Notes: generated by a model from the sequence alone, not told the origin. 64,000 nt of DNA from Burkholderiales bacterium (GCA_031270015.1 JAISYH010000039.1:46264-110263); one strand, 5' to 3'; counted from the first letter of the stretch, positions 49,035-59,766 are shown. Made by a program: numbers and translations.

Positions 49035-49907
49035 CTAGCGGGTACGTCCATACTGTTTAAAGTAGCGGAAGAAGTCCGAAGTCGGATCTAAGATCAACAC
49101 ATCATTTTTTCCTTGCAAGCTTCCTTGATAGGCGTTCAAGCTCCGATAAAAATTATAAAACTCGGGATCAATGTTGTATGCCTGCGCGTAAATCGCCGCC
49201 GCTTCGGCGTCGCCTTTACCTTTGATTTCCTGCGCTTTCCGATAAGCTTCCGCCAGTTTGACTTGCCGTTCACGGTCAGCTTCGGCGCGCCGTCTTTCAG
49301 ACTTGGCGGCGCCGGTCGAACGCAATTCATTGGCGACACGACGGCGTTCCGCCTGCATGCGCTCATAAACCGAATTGGTGACTTCGGTGGTGTAATCAAC
49401 TCGGCGCAGTCGAACATCGACAATTTTGACACCCATCGTTTCGGTGATCTTACTGGACTCGTCGCGCGCTGCTTGCGTGATCAAATAACGTTCCGTCGAA
49501 ATCACGCCGGAAACGGTACGTTTATTGATTTCTTTGGACAGAATATCTTTGACCGTTTGTTCGATACGTTTTTTCGCCGCTTCTTCGTCGCCAGTTACGC
49601 TACGGTAATATTGACCGACATCGACGATGCGCCAGAGAACGACGAAGTCGATCAGCAGCGGCTTTTTTTCCGACGTTTGAAAACGGTCGGCGCTGGAGCT
49701 ATTCAAGGTAATATTACGTTTGTCGAAAAACCGGATATTTTGAATCAGGGGCCATTTCCACGAAAGACCAGGGGCTTCCTGAATACTGATGATTTCGCCG
49801 AATTGGAACTTGATCGCGTATTGGCGTTGATCGACAACGTAAATGATTTGCGACGCGACGATCAATATCGCGATGAGAATGGCAGTAAGTGTAGTAAGAG
49901 GTTTCAT
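49035..49907 (-). CDS. hflC: FtsH modulator HflC
   Basis: SPFH/Band 7 protein that with HflK forms a membrane cage around FtsH. The 290-residue protein has an N-terminal membrane anchor and a periplasmic SPFH domain (YVVDQRQYAIKFQFGE). A coiled-coil region rich in Arg/Glu/Ala follows (SERRRAEADRERQVKLAEAY). It ends with FYRSLNAYQGSLQGKNDVLI, as in the family. It follows hflK by 13 bases. Confidence 0.95.
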   Translation of the reverse strand: MKPLTTLTAILIAILIVASQIIYVVDQRQYAIKFQFGEIISIQEAPGLSWKWPLIQNIRFFDKRNITLNSSSADRFQTSEKKPLLIDFVVLWRIVDVGQYYRSVTGDEEAAKKRIEQTVKDILSKEINKRTVSGVISTERYLITQAARDESSKITETMGVKIVDVRLRRVDYTTEVTNSVYERMQAERRRVANELRSTGAAKSERRRAEADRERQVKLAEAYRKAQEIKGKGDAEAAAIYAQAYNIDPEFYNFYRSLNAYQGSLQGKNDVLILDPTSDFFRYFKQYGRTR

Positions 49908-49920
49908 GACGTATCTCCGA

Positions 49921-51330
49921 TCAGCGGTCGCGGTTGCGCAATGCGTCGCGGTCGTTGCGGTTATAGCTTGTCGTACTGGATGAGTCGGAAGTTTGCGGCG
50001 TGACCGACACCGGAACGGTCGTCTGACTTTGCTGTTGCGCGCCCGACATTTCCATCAATTTATCCAGTGGCAAGAAGATCAGGTTGTTGCCCCCCTTTTG
50101 ATCGAGGATGACTTTACTGGTATTGGCAAACACAGTCTGCATCGTATCGAGGTAAAGACGGTTACGGGTGACTTCCGGCGCTTTTTTATACTCTGCAAAA
50201 AGTTGCTCGAAACGTCTGGCGTCGCCTTTGGAGCGATTAATGATTTCCTGTGAATAACCTCCCGCTTCCTCCAATAAGCGTGAAGCGATACCATCGGCAC
50301 GCGGCACGACGTCGTTATAGTAAGCTTCACCTTCATTGATCATCCGTTCTTGGTCTTGTCCGGCTTTTACCGCGTCGTCAAACGCGGCTTGCACGCGATC
50401 CGGCGGCTGAATACTTTGCAACGCGACTTGTATTACGTTGATCCCCGTGCCTTTATCTTCCAAATTTTCGGCGATGACGGTAGGCGAAGACGTTACTGGC
50501 GCGTTAGTGGCGGCGTCATCGGTGACTTTCAGTTTGGCGGCGGATGTTTCGCCGTCGGTCGTTTCATTGTTTTCCTCCGCGACTACTGCCAGATCGATAT
50601 CCTTGACAGAAATGTCCTTGGTTTCGCCTGTACCGTAATTGTCGAGCATCAACTGCATCAATCTCCGCGTGTCGGTGGCGATAGCTTCGCGGTTGCGGTA
50701 GAGCGCGTCGTCCATGCCGTATTTCCCGATGACTTCGCGGATCGCGGTTTCGGCAACGAAACTGACGATTATGTCGGGATCGCGGTTATTGAAAACATAC
50801 GCTTCGGCGCTATGCAAATCGTATTGAACGACGAATAAAATATCGATGATATTTTCGTCGGCGGTTAGCATGGTCGCCTCGCGGTCGATGCGGTTGGCCA
50901 AATCGCCGCGATAGCCGATGGTGATGGAACGCACCGGCGTGAACGGAACGATATCGACATCCTCGATAGGAAAGGGTAGATGCCAGCGCAGACCGGAAGT
51001 CGTCGTTTCCATGTATTTACCAAAACGGGTGACTACGCCGCGACTGCCTTCGTCTACTTTGTATAGTCCGCTAGCGCCCCAGAGGAGAATGGCAGCGGCG
51101 ATAATCCAGGCGACGCCGCCGTGCGACAGCGAAAAACCGGGGATTCGGGGGCGATTCCCGGAAGGGGGATACCGACCATTACCGCCATTCTTTCCTTTCT
51201 CGCCGAACATTTCGTTCAAACGGCGATTGATGTTTTGCCAGATAACGTCGAGATCAGGGGGGCCTTCCTGATCATTTTGCGGGCGTTTATCGTCGTCCCG
51301 CTTCCCCCATTGAGGATCATTGAAAGACAT
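49921..51330 (-). CDS. hflK: FtsH modulator HflK with an extra insertion
   Basis: SPFH protein partner of HflC. The 469-residue protein has a Gly/Pro-rich cytosolic N-terminus and a membrane helix (about 71-89). The SPFH domain includes KVDEGSRGVVTRFGKYMETT, and VQAAFDDAVKAGQDQERMIN is followed by GNNLIFLPLDKLMEM. Residues about 236-295, between LDNYGTG and INVIQV, form an acidic, Thr/Ala-rich insertion of about 60 residues that usual HflK proteins lack at this point. A polar Ser/Thr/Asn tail closes the protein. Length exceeds E. coli HflK (419) by about that amount. Confidence 0.94.
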   Translation of the reverse strand: MSFNDPQWGKRDDDKRPQNDQEGPPDLDVIWQNINRRLNEMFGEKGKNGGNGRYPPSGNRPRIPGFSLSHGGVAWIIAAAILLWGASGLYKVDEGSRGVVTRFGKYMETTTSGLRWHLPFPIEDVDIVPFTPVRSITIGYRGDLANRIDREATMLTADENIIDILFVVQYDLHSAEAYVFNNRDPDIIVSFVAETAIREVIGKYGMDDALYRNREAIATDTRRLMQLMLDNYGTGETKDISVKDIDLAVVAEENNETTDGETSAAKLKVTDDAATNAPVTSSPTVIAENLEDKGTGINVIQVALQSIQPPDRVQAAFDDAVKAGQDQERMINEGEAYYNDVVPRADGIASRLLEEAGGYSQEIINRSKGDARRFEQLFAEYKKAPEVTRNRLYLDTMQTVFANTSKVILDQKGGNNLIFLPLDKLMEMSGAQQQSQTTVPVSVTPQTSDSSSTTSYNRNDRDALRNRDR

Positions 51331-51357
51331 ATATTTGTTTGGAAATTAAATAAAAAA

Positions 51358-52527
51358 TCAAGAAACGTCGGTTTGCATCGGGCTTCCCGATGCGTCATAC
51401 ATCGTCACGGCGTCGTTTGTATGCGAATCGGGCGCGTTTGCGGGAAAGTATTCCGTCAACGCGGCGCGCAAATCAGCACAACCGTCGCCAGTCAGCGCAC
51501 TCAAGCGAACCGTTCGGATTCTACCATAGCCATCACGCTCGATTCCCGGAACGAGATCGGTTTTGTCGAGCTTGTTGAAAATACGTAACTGCGGGCGTTC
51601 TTCTGCACCGATTTCGCGCAACACGGTTTCGACCGAAGCGATTTGTTCGTCACGCGTCGGACTGGAAGCGTCTATGACATGCAATAATAAATCGGCGTCG
51701 GCGGCTTCCGACAGCGTAGCGTGAAAAGCGACGATCAAATCATGCGGTAAATCACGGATGAACCCGACCGTATCCGACAACACGATTTCTTGCGTATCAG
51801 AAATCGGCAGCCGTCGCAATGTCGTATCCAACGTTGCGAACAATTGATCGGCGGCGTACAAGCGTTCATGCGTCAAACGGTTGAACAAAGTCGATTTTCC
51901 GGCGTTGGTATAACCGACCAACGCGACAGTGCGCACGCGGGCGCGCATCCGCGTTCGGCTTTGCGTCTTGCGTGAGCGCATCAACTTATCCAATTGCGCA
52001 TTAAGATGTTTGATGCGGCGATTGATGATGCGGCGATCCGCCTCGATTTGCTTTTCGCCCATGCCGCCGCGCAAACCGATACCGCCTTTTTGCCGTTCCA
52101 AGTGCGTCCAACCGCCGACCAAACGGGTCACCTGATGTTTCAATTGCGCCAATTCCACTTGCAGCTTGCCTTCGGCGCTGCGCGCACGTTGCGCGAAAAT
52201 GTCGAGAATCAAACCGATACGATCTTCCACGCGGCACTCGAGCGTTTTTTCGAGATTACGCTGCTGAATGCCGGTAAGCGCGTGATCGAATACCACGAGA
52301 TTCGCGTCCAGTGTTTTTCGGGCGGCGGCGATTTCTTCCACTTTACCGCTGCCCGCGAAAAACGCAGCGTCGGGACGGAGACGTCGCCCCGAAATACCAC
52401 CAACCACCATCACACCTGCGGAAGTGACCAACTCAGTGAGTTCGTCTAAGCGCGATTGCATATCGCCTTCACCGAAGTCGATCCTTACTAGAAGCGCTTT
52501 ATCGCCGGCGTGCGGACGGTCGAACAT
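51358..52527 (-). CDS. hflX: Ribosome-associated GTPase HflX
   Basis: Splits stalled 70S ribosomes under stress. The 389-residue protein has the N-terminal HflX domain with the coiled-coil LQVELAQLKHQVTRL and GGMGEKQIEADRRII. The G domain shows VALVGYTNAGKSTLFN, the G3 motif SDTVGFIRDLP and NKLDKTD. It stands between hfq and hflK, the conserved order. HflX also binds nucleic acids at its N-terminus in other bacteria. Confidence 0.95.
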   Translation of the reverse strand: MFDRPHAGDKALLVRIDFGEGDMQSRLDELTELVTSAGVMVVGGISGRRLRPDAAFFAGSGKVEEIAAARKTLDANLVVFDHALTGIQQRNLEKTLECRVEDRIGLILDIFAQRARSAEGKLQVELAQLKHQVTRLVGGWTHLERQKGGIGLRGGMGEKQIEADRRIINRRIKHLNAQLDKLMRSRKTQSRTRMRARVRTVALVGYTNAGKSTLFNRLTHERLYAADQLFATLDTTLRRLPISDTQEIVLSDTVGFIRDLPHDLIVAFHATLSEAADADLLLHVIDASSPTRDEQIASVETVLREIGAEERPQLRIFNKLDKTDLVPGIERDGYGRIRTVRLSALTGDGCADLRAALTEYFPANAPDSHTNDAVTMYDASGSPMQTDVS

Positions 52528-52612
52528 TTTTGTTTATCAAATAAACGAGTATTGAATTATCGTTGTGTGATGGAATCGGTTCGTTTCGTTCCCATTCCTC
52601 CTCTTTGAAACG

Positions 52613-52650
52613 CCCAAAACCGCAATACCGTACGATATCGCAGTTTTGGG
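52613..52650. terminator. Long hairpin between hfq and hflX
   Basis: CCCAAAAC and GTTTTGGG anchor a stem of about 15 pairs with an 8-base loop. On either strand only a weak T-rich tail follows. It lies just past the hfq stop and may partly terminate hfq transcripts or protect their 3' end. Confidence 0.55.
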
Positions 52651-52689
52651 TTGTCCTTCTCTAAAATCCGGCATTCGCCGGAAGTTTGG

Positions 52690-52956
52690 TCAAGCGTCGT
52701 TCAAAGACTCGGGGATGGGCGGCACTGCATTCTGTTGCTGCATCATACTGACAGAACGGGTTGGCACGATCGTAGAAATGGCGTGCTTATAAACCATTTG
52801 CGTCACCGTATTCTTCAATAACACGACATACTGATCGAACGATTCGATTTGTCCCTGTAATTTGATCCCATTCACAAGATAGATCGAAACCTGCACATGC
52901 TCTTTACGCAATGTATTCAGAAACGGGTCTTGTAGCATTTGCCCTTTATTGCTCAT
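52690..52956 (-). CDS. hfq: RNA chaperone Hfq
   Basis: Hexameric Sm-like protein that pairs small RNAs with mRNAs. The 88-residue protein shows the Sm1 motif ([20 protein letters not shown]) and the Sm2 motif [10 protein letters not shown]. The C-terminal tail is short, as in betaproteobacteria. The RNA-binding Gln8 and Lys56-type residues are present ([12 protein letters not shown]). It lies between der and hflX with about 150 bases before it, enough for its own promoter. Confidence 0.97.
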   Translation of the reverse strand: MSNKGQMLQDPFLNTLRKEHVQVSIYLVNGIKLQGQIESFDQYVVLLKNTVTQMVYKHAISTIVPTRSVSMMQQQNAVPPIPESLNDA

Positions 52957-53106
52957 AAAAAAACTCCCGAAAAAATTGTGGATTAGTATAGTTTGGGCGA
53001 AAACGTGATTTTTTCGTGCGGATCGCCAAATCTCAAGAAATTAACACGCCCGTAATAATAGCAGGAAAACGCTAAAAATGTGTTGCATTTTGACGACTTT
53101 GCGCCT

Positions 53107-54462
53107 TCATTTTATGTTTTTGTGTCGCACGTAAGGATTTTTGCCGGTTTTTAGCTGGATTCTGAGCGGCGTTCCCCGCAGTTGAAAAGCGTCGAGGAAA
53201 AAATGCTCCAGATAGCGGATATAACTGTCAGGGATATGAGCGAGCGCGTTGCCATGAACGACGATCACCGGCGGATTGCTGCCGCCCTGATGCGCATAAC
53301 GCAATTTCGGTCGTCCGCCGCCGGCGCGTGGCGGTTGTTGCCTTTCGACCGCTTGCTGCAAAAGGCGGGTGAGACGCGGAGTGGGCATCTTGCACATCGC
53401 TGCGCCATAGGCTGAACGGGCGGTGTCCATCAATTCCGTCATACCTTTTTTATGCAGCGCGGAAATATGCAAATGTCGGGCAAAATCCAAAAAACCGAGC
53501 TTGCGGTCAAACTCCCGTTTGATTTTCTCGCGGCGCTCGGCGGGCAAATCGTCCCATTTGTTGACACCGACCACCAACGCGCGCCCTGTTTCGAGAATAT
53601 AAGAAGCGATGTGCGCGTCTTGCTCGGAAATATCCTGCCGCGCGTCAAGTAAGAGAATTACGACGTTTGCATCCTCGATGGCTTGCAAAGTTTTGATGAC
53701 CGAAAATTTTTCGACGGATTGCGTGACTTTACCGCGTCGCCTCACGCCTGCGGTGTCGATCAACGTATAGGCTTGTCCACGGTAATCGAAATCAAGATAA
53801 AGCGAATCGCGCGTCGTTCCGGGTTGATCGAACGCGATGACGCGCTCCTCGCCGAGTAGCGCGTTGATCAACGTCGATTTACCGACATTGGGACGACCGA
53901 CGATGGCGATTTTGATGGGTTTCGCAATGACTGTTTCCGAGATTTCGTTATCGATTTCCTCTGCCGGAAACGCAATTTGATCAAGAGCGATCTCCATCAG
54001 CTCGCGCACGCGGTCGCCATGCGCCGAAGAAATCGCGTAAGGCTCGCCGAGCGCCAACTCATAAAATTCGGCAACGGCGCGTTCGCTCATCATCCCTTCC
54101 GCTTTATTGACCGCCAGCAACGCGGGCTTGCCGCTGCGCCGCAACCGATCGGCGATAGCGCTGTCTTGCGTCGTTACTCCTTCGCGCGCGTCCACGAGAA
54201 AAATCACCAAATCCGATTCGGCAATCGCTTGCTCCGTTTGCCGCGCCATTTCCCAAAGGATACCGTCCTTGGCGACAGGTTCGAAACCGCCAGTATCGAC
54301 AACCAGAAAAGCGCGTTCGCCGATTTGCGCGTGACCGTAATGGCGATCGCGCGTCAACCCCGGAAAATCGGCGACCAATGCTGCGCGCGAGCGCGTCAAG
54401 CGATTGAATAACGTCGATTTACCGACATTTGGGCGACCAATAAGAGCGATGGTAGGCAACAT
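53107..54462 (-). CDS. der: Ribosome-assembly GTPase Der
   Basis: Essential double GTPase in 50S assembly. From ATG 54462 the protein begins [20 protein letters not shown]. The first G domain is followed by a second ([20 protein letters not shown], with DQPGTTRDS, about residue 180 on) and a C-terminal KH-like domain ([15 protein letters not shown]). At 451 residues it has standard length. An in-frame upstream start adds 19 residues of unlikely sequence. bamB, usually upstream, is absent; the neighbour is a divergent hydrolase. Confidence 0.96.
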   Translation of the reverse strand: MLPTIALIGRPNVGKSTLFNRLTRSRAALVADFPGLTRDRHYGHAQIGERAFLVVDTGGFEPVAKDGILWEMARQTEQAIAESDLVIFLVDAREGVTTQDSAIADRLRRSGKPALLAVNKAEGMMSERAVAEFYELALGEPYAISSAHGDRVRELMEIALDQIAFPAEEIDNEISETVIAKPIKIAIVGRPNVGKSTLINALLGEERVIAFDQPGTTRDSLYLDFDYRGQAYTLIDTAGVRRRGKVTQSVEKFSVIKTLQAIEDANVVILLLDARQDISEQDAHIASYILETGRALVVGVNKWDDLPAERREKIKREFDRKLGFLDFARHLHISALHKKGMTELMDTARSAYGAAMCKMPTPRLTRLLQQAVERQQPPRAGGGRPKLRYAHQGGSNPPVIVVHGNALAHIPDSYIRYLEHFFLDAFQLRGTPLRIQLKTGKNPYVRHKNIK

Positions 54463-54685
54463 TTTCAGAGTCCAACGAATTGTGGCAAAATAAATTTTGA
54501 CAGCGCGGAACGCAATCATAATCGGAAAACGGGAAAGTCGTCCAAATATTCCTTGGAATTGTCAGTAAAAAGCGCCGGTTTTCTTTTTGAGCTGTGTGCA
54601 GTGTCGATGACATCGATTATTTTGAATATCTTAAAACGGCGCTCCATAAACGGAACCTTGCCGAGAAAAATCCGGCATCTTTGCT

Positions 54686-55864
54686 ATGATGGGAAACATG
54701 CTGAGATTCTTGATCATTATTTTTCTGTCGTGCCTTTCCGCCTGCTCGGGTAAACGGAGCATCATGCCTCTCGGACAGGAGAGTTTTGAGGCGTATCGTG
54801 TGGAAACAACACGCTGGATCAAGGGGCATCGCTCATTCCAGACGGAAGATCGAGCTACTGAACTGGCGTGGAACTCGCCGCGCGAATGGCGACCGGAGGG
54901 ACAGCCGGAGAAGGGCATTTTATTGGTGCATGGTCTGGGAGATTCTCCCTGGACATTTGGCGACATCGCTCCCATTCTTGCCGAACATGGTTTTTTGGTA
55001 CGCGCGGTATTACTGCCGGGATGCGGAAGCAAGCCATCCGATATGATTGACGTCGGTGTGGATGACTGGCGTCGTGTGGTTGCGGAACAGACTGCCATTT
55101 TGCGACGGGAAGTGCGCGATGTATACCTAGGCGGTTTTTCCACTGGCGGCAATCTGGTATTGGAGTATGCGTATGCGCATCCAGAGGTACAAGGCTTGAT
55201 TCTATTTTCGCCAGCGATCAAATCCGACGAGCCATTTGATTTTCTGGCGCCGCTTGCTGCCGTTTTTTCAGACTGGTTGATGAATCCTGAAAGCGGAAAT
55301 CCCATGCAGGACGCCATGCGGTACGCTATTGTGCCGACCAATGCTTTCGCGCAGTTTTACCATACCAGTATGACTGTGCGACGACTTTTGAACGAAAAAC
55401 CTTTTGATCGACCCGTTGCCGTCGTTCTTGCCGAACACGATTCCGTGCTGGACGTGGATTTCATCTTGAATCTTTTTGATACGGTGTTTACCCACCCCGC
55501 GAGCCGTCTGATCTGGTACGGATCGCCTGTTGCCGATCATTCAAAACGAGTGCTTTTTCGATCAGACGCATTGCCGGAATGGCGGATCAGCTCCTTTTCG
55601 CACATGGGCGTATTGTTTTCTCCAGAAAACGAAGTCTACGGTCCGAACGGCAGTCATCGCATTTGCCGGAATGGACAATCCAATGAGAGCTATCAACATT
55701 GTCTCGCGGGCGGAGAGGTCTGGTATTCACATTGGGGTTATCAAGAAGAAGGAAAAGCACATGCGCGGTTGACGTTCAATCCTTATTTCGACTGGCAAAC
55801 GTCCATCATCCTTCGCGTCCTCGAAGGCGAGCAGGAACGTACGGCAACAACGTGGAGCAAATAG
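54686..55864 (+). CDS. Lipoprotein alpha/beta hydrolase (carboxylesterase-like)
   Basis: Predicted exported lipoprotein of 392 residues with lipobox LSAC near residue 20. The alpha/beta-hydrolase fold shows LLVHGLGDSPWTFGD, the nucleophile elbow GGFSTGGN, an acid in AEHDSVLD and a histidine in SSFSHMGV. These suggest an intact Ser-Asp-His triad. It resembles monoacylglycerol-lipase/esterase proteins; the substrate is unknown. A start at 54698 (MLRFLIIIFLS) would give a more compact signal peptide. It is divergent from der and apparently monocistronic. Confidence 0.8.
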   Translation: MMGNMLRFLIIIFLSCLSACSGKRSIMPLGQESFEAYRVETTRWIKGHRSFQTEDRATELAWNSPREWRPEGQPEKGILLVHGLGDSPWTFGDIAPILAEHGFLVRAVLLPGCGSKPSDMIDVGVDDWRRVVAEQTAILRREVRDVYLGGFSTGGNLVLEYAYAHPEVQGLILFSPAIKSDEPFDFLAPLAAVFSDWLMNPESGNPMQDAMRYAIVPTNAFAQFYHTSMTVRRLLNEKPFDRPVAVVLAEHDSVLDVDFILNLFDTVFTHPASRLIWYGSPVADHSKRVLFRSDALPEWRISSFSHMGVLFSPENEVYGPNGSHRICRNGQSNESYQHCLAGGEVWYSHWGYQEEGKAHARLTFNPYFDWQTSIILRVLEGEQERTATTWSK

Positions 55865-56000
55865 AAAAAGATCGAAAATCTAACATCGGCATGTCCGTAT
55901 AGCGTGTTTCAAAAAATGAAAAATAAAAAGGAGGAAAATTCGTTCTCTTAACCAGCGAATTGCCTTCCATGACCTGTCATCTGTCATCCGATCTCCGATT

Positions 56001-56029
56001 CTGACACAATGCCTCGAAACGGTTAGAAT
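56001..56029 (+). promoter_or_regulatory. Promoter of ppsA
   Basis: CTGACA and TAGAAT are separated by 17 bases, about 57 bases before the ppsA ATG. The -35 matches the consensus at five of six positions. Confidence 0.7.
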
Positions 56030-56085
56030 GTTATTCGTTTGGCGCAATACGCCGACTTCTTTTCTTTTTTATTGGAGTTTTTTAC

Positions 56086-58482
56086 ATGAATGCCAACACG
56101 AAATCTACGGCGCGTGTGATTCCTTTTGAGAATCTGCGAATGACGGATGTCGAAATTGTCGGTGGCAAGAACGCTTCGCTTGGAGAGATGATCAGCCAGT
56201 TGACGCAATCGGGCATCCGTGTTCCGGGCGGTTTTGCGACAACAGCGTATGCGTTCCGAGAATTTTTGGAAATCAACGGATTGACGAATGCGATCAACGA
56301 AAAACTCAAGGGATTGGATGTCGATGATGTCGCGGCGTTGACGCGCATCGGTCGGGAAGTGCGCGGTATGGTCGCCGCCGCGCCGTTTCCCAAAGCATTG
56401 GAGGAAGCGATTCGCGTCGCTTACATGGAATTATCGAAGGACTCGGCGGGTGCTTCGTTCGCGGTGCGCTCGTCGGCAACGGCGGAAGATTTGCCGGACG
56501 CTTCGTTTGCCGGACAGCAAGAAACCTTCTTGAACATTCATGGAATCGACAGCATCTTGTCGGCGATCAAAGAAGTATTCGCGTCGTTGTACAACGACCG
56601 TGCAATCGCGTATCGCGTGCATCAAGGATTCACGCACAGCGAAGTGGCATTGTCAGCGGGCGTGCAGAGAATGGTGCGTAGCGATCAGGGAGCGGCGGGC
56701 GTGATGTTCACGATGGACACCGAATCGGGTTTCGATAAAGTGGTGTTCATCACGTCAGCGTATGGTTTAGGTGAAACAGTCGTGCAGGGGACGGTCAACC
56801 CCGACGAATTTTATGTGTATAAGCCCAATCTCGAAGCGAACCATCCAGCGATTCTGCGTAAGATCACCGGCAGCAAAGCGTTGAAGATGGTGTTTACCGA
56901 CGAGCAAGCGGCGGGGCGTTCGACAAAAACGGTCGAAGTGCCGGAAGCGCAGCGTTTGGTCTTTTCAATTACCGATGCCGAAATCGAAGAACTGGCGCGT
57001 TTCGCAATGAAGATCGAAGCGCATTATCAGCGACCGATGGACATCGAATGGGGGCGCGACGGTATCGACGGCAAACTTTATATTTTGCAGGCGCGTCCTG
57101 AAACGGTGAAGTCACGCGAATCTGCCGACGTATTGCGCCGCTATCATCTGGAAGGCGGCGGCAAGGTGCTCGCGAGCGGGCGGGCGATTGGTCAGAAAGT
57201 CGGACAGGGGCGTGTGCGTGTGGTGAAATCGATTACCGAGATGGATCGTGTGCAAAAAGGCGATGTTTTGGTGGCGGATATGACCGATCCCGATTGGGAG
57301 CCAGTAATGAAACGGGCGGCGGCGATTGTGACCGATCGTGGCGGGCGCACTTGCCACGCGGCGATTATTGCGCGCGAGCTTGGTATTCCGGCGGTGGTCG
57401 GTTGCGGTGATGCGACACGCACATTGACTGAAAACGCTGAAGTGACGGTTTCTTGCGCCGAAGGCGATACCGGAAAAATTTATGAGGGTTTGCTCGATGT
57501 GTCGATCAAAGAAGTCACACTGAGCAAAATGCCAGAGATTCCAGTGAAGATCATGATCAACGTCGGTAATCCCGAATTGGCGTTTGAGTTTTGCCGATTG
57601 CCGAACGAAGGCGTTGGGTTGGCGCGTCTCGAATTTATCATCAACCGCAATGTTGGCATCCATCCGCGCGTATTGCTGGAGTTCGACACATTGCCGGAAG
57701 AATTGAAGCGCGAAGTGCGGCATCGCATCATGGGGTACGCGAATCCGGTGGAGTTTTACGTTTCTAAAATCACCGAAGGCGTGGCGACGATTGCCGCGGC
57801 GTTTTATCCGAAGAAGGTCATCGTACGTTTATCCGATTTCAAATCGAACGAATACTTCAATTTGCTGGGTGGCGACCGTTACGAACCGCACGAAGAAAAT
57901 CCGATGATTGGATTCCGCGGCGCGTCGCGTTATCTTTCGGATGACTTCTATGATTGCTTTGCGCTCGAATGTCAGGCGATGCGGCGCGTCCGCGACGACA
58001 TGAGATTGACCAACGTCGAAATCATGATTCCGTTCGTGCGCACATTGGAAGAAGCCAAAGGCGTAGTCGAATTGCTGAAGAAAAATGGATTGGAACGCGG
58101 CAAAAACGGCTTGCGTCTGATTATGATGTGCGAAGTGCCGTCCAACGCGTTATTGGCTTCTGATTTTCTCGAATACTTCGACGGCTTTTCGATAGGCTCG
58201 AACGACATGACGCAATTGACACTTGGTTTGGATCGTGATTCCGGCGGCAGCATCGCCGAAATCTTCGACGAACGTGATCCGGCGGTAAAAGCGATGTTGT
58301 CAATGGCGATTTCGTCGTGTCGCAAAAAGAATCGTTATATTGGGATTTGCGGGCAGGGACCTTCCGATCACGCGGATTTCGCGCAATGGCTGGTCGAGCA
58401 AGGTATCGAGACGATTTCGCTAAACTCCGATACCGTCGTCGAAACTTGGTTGGCGCTGGCAAATACGAAAACCACTGTCTGA
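56086..58482 (+). CDS. ppsA: Phosphoenolpyruvate synthase
   Basis: Converts pyruvate and ATP to phosphoenolpyruvate, AMP and phosphate in gluconeogenesis. Domains of the 798-residue protein in order are the ATP-grasp-like nucleotide domain ([32 protein letters not shown]), the swivelling phosphohistidine domain with the active-site His in [14 protein letters not shown], and the C-terminal PEP/pyruvate barrel ([28 protein letters not shown]). At this length it is PpsA rather than pyruvate phosphate dikinase. GGAG lies eight bases before the ATG. The usual regulatory kinase gene ppsR is not adjacent. Confidence 0.96.
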   Translation: MNANTKSTARVIPFENLRMTDVEIVGGKNASLGEMISQLTQSGIRVPGGFATTAYAFREFLEINGLTNAINEKLKGLDVDDVAALTRIGREVRGMVAAAPFPKALEEAIRVAYMELSKDSAGASFAVRSSATAEDLPDASFAGQQETFLNIHGIDSILSAIKEVFASLYNDRAIAYRVHQGFTHSEVALSAGVQRMVRSDQGAAGVMFTMDTESGFDKVVFITSAYGLGETVVQGTVNPDEFYVYKPNLEANHPAILRKITGSKALKMVFTDEQAAGRSTKTVEVPEAQRLVFSITDAEIEELARFAMKIEAHYQRPMDIEWGRDGIDGKLYILQARPETVKSRESADVLRRYHLEGGGKVLASGRAIGQKVGQGRVRVVKSITEMDRVQKGDVLVADMTDPDWEPVMKRAAAIVTDRGGRTCHAAIIARELGIPAVVGCGDATRTLTENAEVTVSCAEGDTGKIYEGLLDVSIKEVTLSKMPEIPVKIMINVGNPELAFEFCRLPNEGVGLARLEFIINRNVGIHPRVLLEFDTLPEELKREVRHRIMGYANPVEFYVSKITEGVATIAAAFYPKKVIVRLSDFKSNEYFNLLGGDRYEPHEENPMIGFRGASRYLSDDFYDCFALECQAMRRVRDDMRLTNVEIMIPFVRTLEEAKGVVELLKKNGLERGKNGLRLIMMCEVPSNALLASDFLEYFDGFSIGSNDMTQLTLGLDRDSGGSIAEIFDERDPAVKAMLSMAISSCRKKNRYIGICGQGPSDHADFAQWLVEQGIETISLNSDTVVETWLALANTKTTV

Positions 58483-58488
58483 TTGGCG

Positions 58489-58941
58489 ATGAAACAAACG
58501 TCGCGCTTGCGCGTCGTGTTGCGGCGGTCGCGGCGAGCGGCGGCGTTGCTGATATCGATGAGTATGGCGACGGCGATTTTATTGTGGACGTTGCCGTTTG
58601 CATGGTGGATGATCTTTATCGGCAATATTGCGCTCATCGTTTGGGCGTTTCTTGCATGGCGACGCATTTGCGGCGCGGCGGCAATTACATTGTGGGCGGA
58701 CGGCAAGGTACAAATCGAATATGCCGGTTTGCCATCTAGCGGAAATATCATTGAAGGCGCATTGACGCCGAATTGCTATGTCGGCAACGTATTGATCACG
58801 CTGGTTTGGCGCGAAAACAATCGAAAAAAACAAATATTACTTTTATCCGATATGATGACGCCAGAGGAATGGCGGCGATTGCGGGTGATTTTACGTTTCG
58901 GGGATCGGGAGCCAGAGGACAGAAAAGTTCCGCAAGTGTGA
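58489..58941 (+). CDS. YgfX-like small membrane protein
   Basis: A 150-residue protein has two hydrophobic helices (about 18-38 and 40-56), then a cytosolic beta-rich domain. It ends with LLLSDMMTPEEWRRLRVILR, like YgfX/CptA family proteins (the E. coli member lies next to a succinate dehydrogenase assembly factor gene). It starts six bases after ppsA, so they are probably co-transcribed. Sequence identity to YgfX is low, and its partner is not nearby. Confidence 0.6.
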   Translation: MKQTSRLRVVLRRSRRAAALLISMSMATAILLWTLPFAWWMIFIGNIALIVWAFLAWRRICGAAAITLWADGKVQIEYAGLPSSGNIIEGALTPNCYVGNVLITLVWRENNRKKQILLLSDMMTPEEWRRLRVILRFGDREPEDRKVPQV

Positions 58942-59269
58942 GATATGGCGTATCGCCCGGCGGCGGACGTGCCGATCAACGTAAGTCGCAGCATTATCTT
59001 TTGAGCGAATCGAAACTTATGATCGATTCTTTCTATAAATCAAGTTCTGCAAAAACGGGATAGTTGGATAACGATGACTCCTCATATTATCGGTCTTGCC
59101 CAACTGACTAATAGCTTTCGTGTATCAACGAGAAGATCATTGAAGATTCTTCGATTTGACGATTTATGTCCAGAATACTGCATTTTATAGATGTTATGAA
59201 ACACCTCTCATATATTTGTCTGATCATGTACCATTATGTGCAAGTCAAACCAAGTCAGAACAAATACGC
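58942..59269. other. Intergenic stretch after the YgfX-like gene
   Basis: The 330 bases up to the next promoter show no gene with recognisable features and no strong terminator. A reading frame continues from 59156 into the roadblock gene, but the likely promoter lies inside it, so the upstream part is probably not translated. Confidence 0.45.
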
Positions 59270-59299
59270 ATGACTCGTCTTTGGGGAAAAATATATAAT
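59270..59299 (+). promoter_or_regulatory. Promoter of the roadblock-domain gene
   Basis: ATGACT and a perfect TATAAT are separated by 18 bases. Transcription would start near 59306, which rules out start codons further upstream. Confidence 0.6.
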
Positions 59300-59353
59300 A
59301 AAAAGATATGGATTTATATCACATTCTTTATGAAGAAAGGAAGTTTTGTACAA

Positions 59354-59710
59354 ATGAATATGAAAGAATCACTCAAAGAATTAATGAAGTTGGATGGCGC
59401 CCTCGTTGTTGCGCTGGTCGATAGCGTAAGTGGTATGTTGCTTGCTTCAGAAGGGCATGGAATAAATATCGAGATCGCCGCTGCATGTAATACCGAAGTC
59501 GTTCGGGCAAAACTAAAAACGATGAAAAATCTTCGTTTGAACGACAGCATAGAAGATATTCTGATTTCCTTGCGTGAGCAATATCATATTATCCGTCCAT
59601 TAGAAAAGAAACAGGAATTATTTATCTATGTTGTACTCGACCGTGAACGCGCCAATTTAGCTTTGGCTCGTCGACAAATCATGGATATTGAAAAAGAATT
59701 CAAATTCTGA
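59354..59710 (+). CDS. Roadblock/LC7-domain protein
   Basis: A 118-residue protein begins MNMKESLKELMKLDGALVVA and consists of one roadblock/LC7 fold (alpha/beta with SGMLLASEGHG). In bacteria such proteins often regulate small Ras-like GTPases (MglA type) or work in motility or polarity. No MglA-like GTPase gene is next to it, so it is an orphan here. AAGGAAG stands about ten bases before the ATG; a start eight codons earlier is also possible. A convergent terminator follows. Confidence 0.75.
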   Translation: MNMKESLKELMKLDGALVVALVDSVSGMLLASEGHGINIEIAAACNTEVVRAKLKTMKNLRLNDSIEDILISLREQYHIIRPLEKKQELFIYVVLDRERANLALARRQIMDIEKEFKF

Positions 59711-59766
59711 TTTATATCTTTTTGACAGAACGAGAGAAACGTGAATGCGTTTCTCTTCAAAAATAC

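Noticed and set aside
49113..50003. Long plus-strand open frame of about 296 codons opposite hflC
   Set aside because: It is antisense to a well-supported conserved gene, has no family features, and its composition is that expected from the complementary codons.
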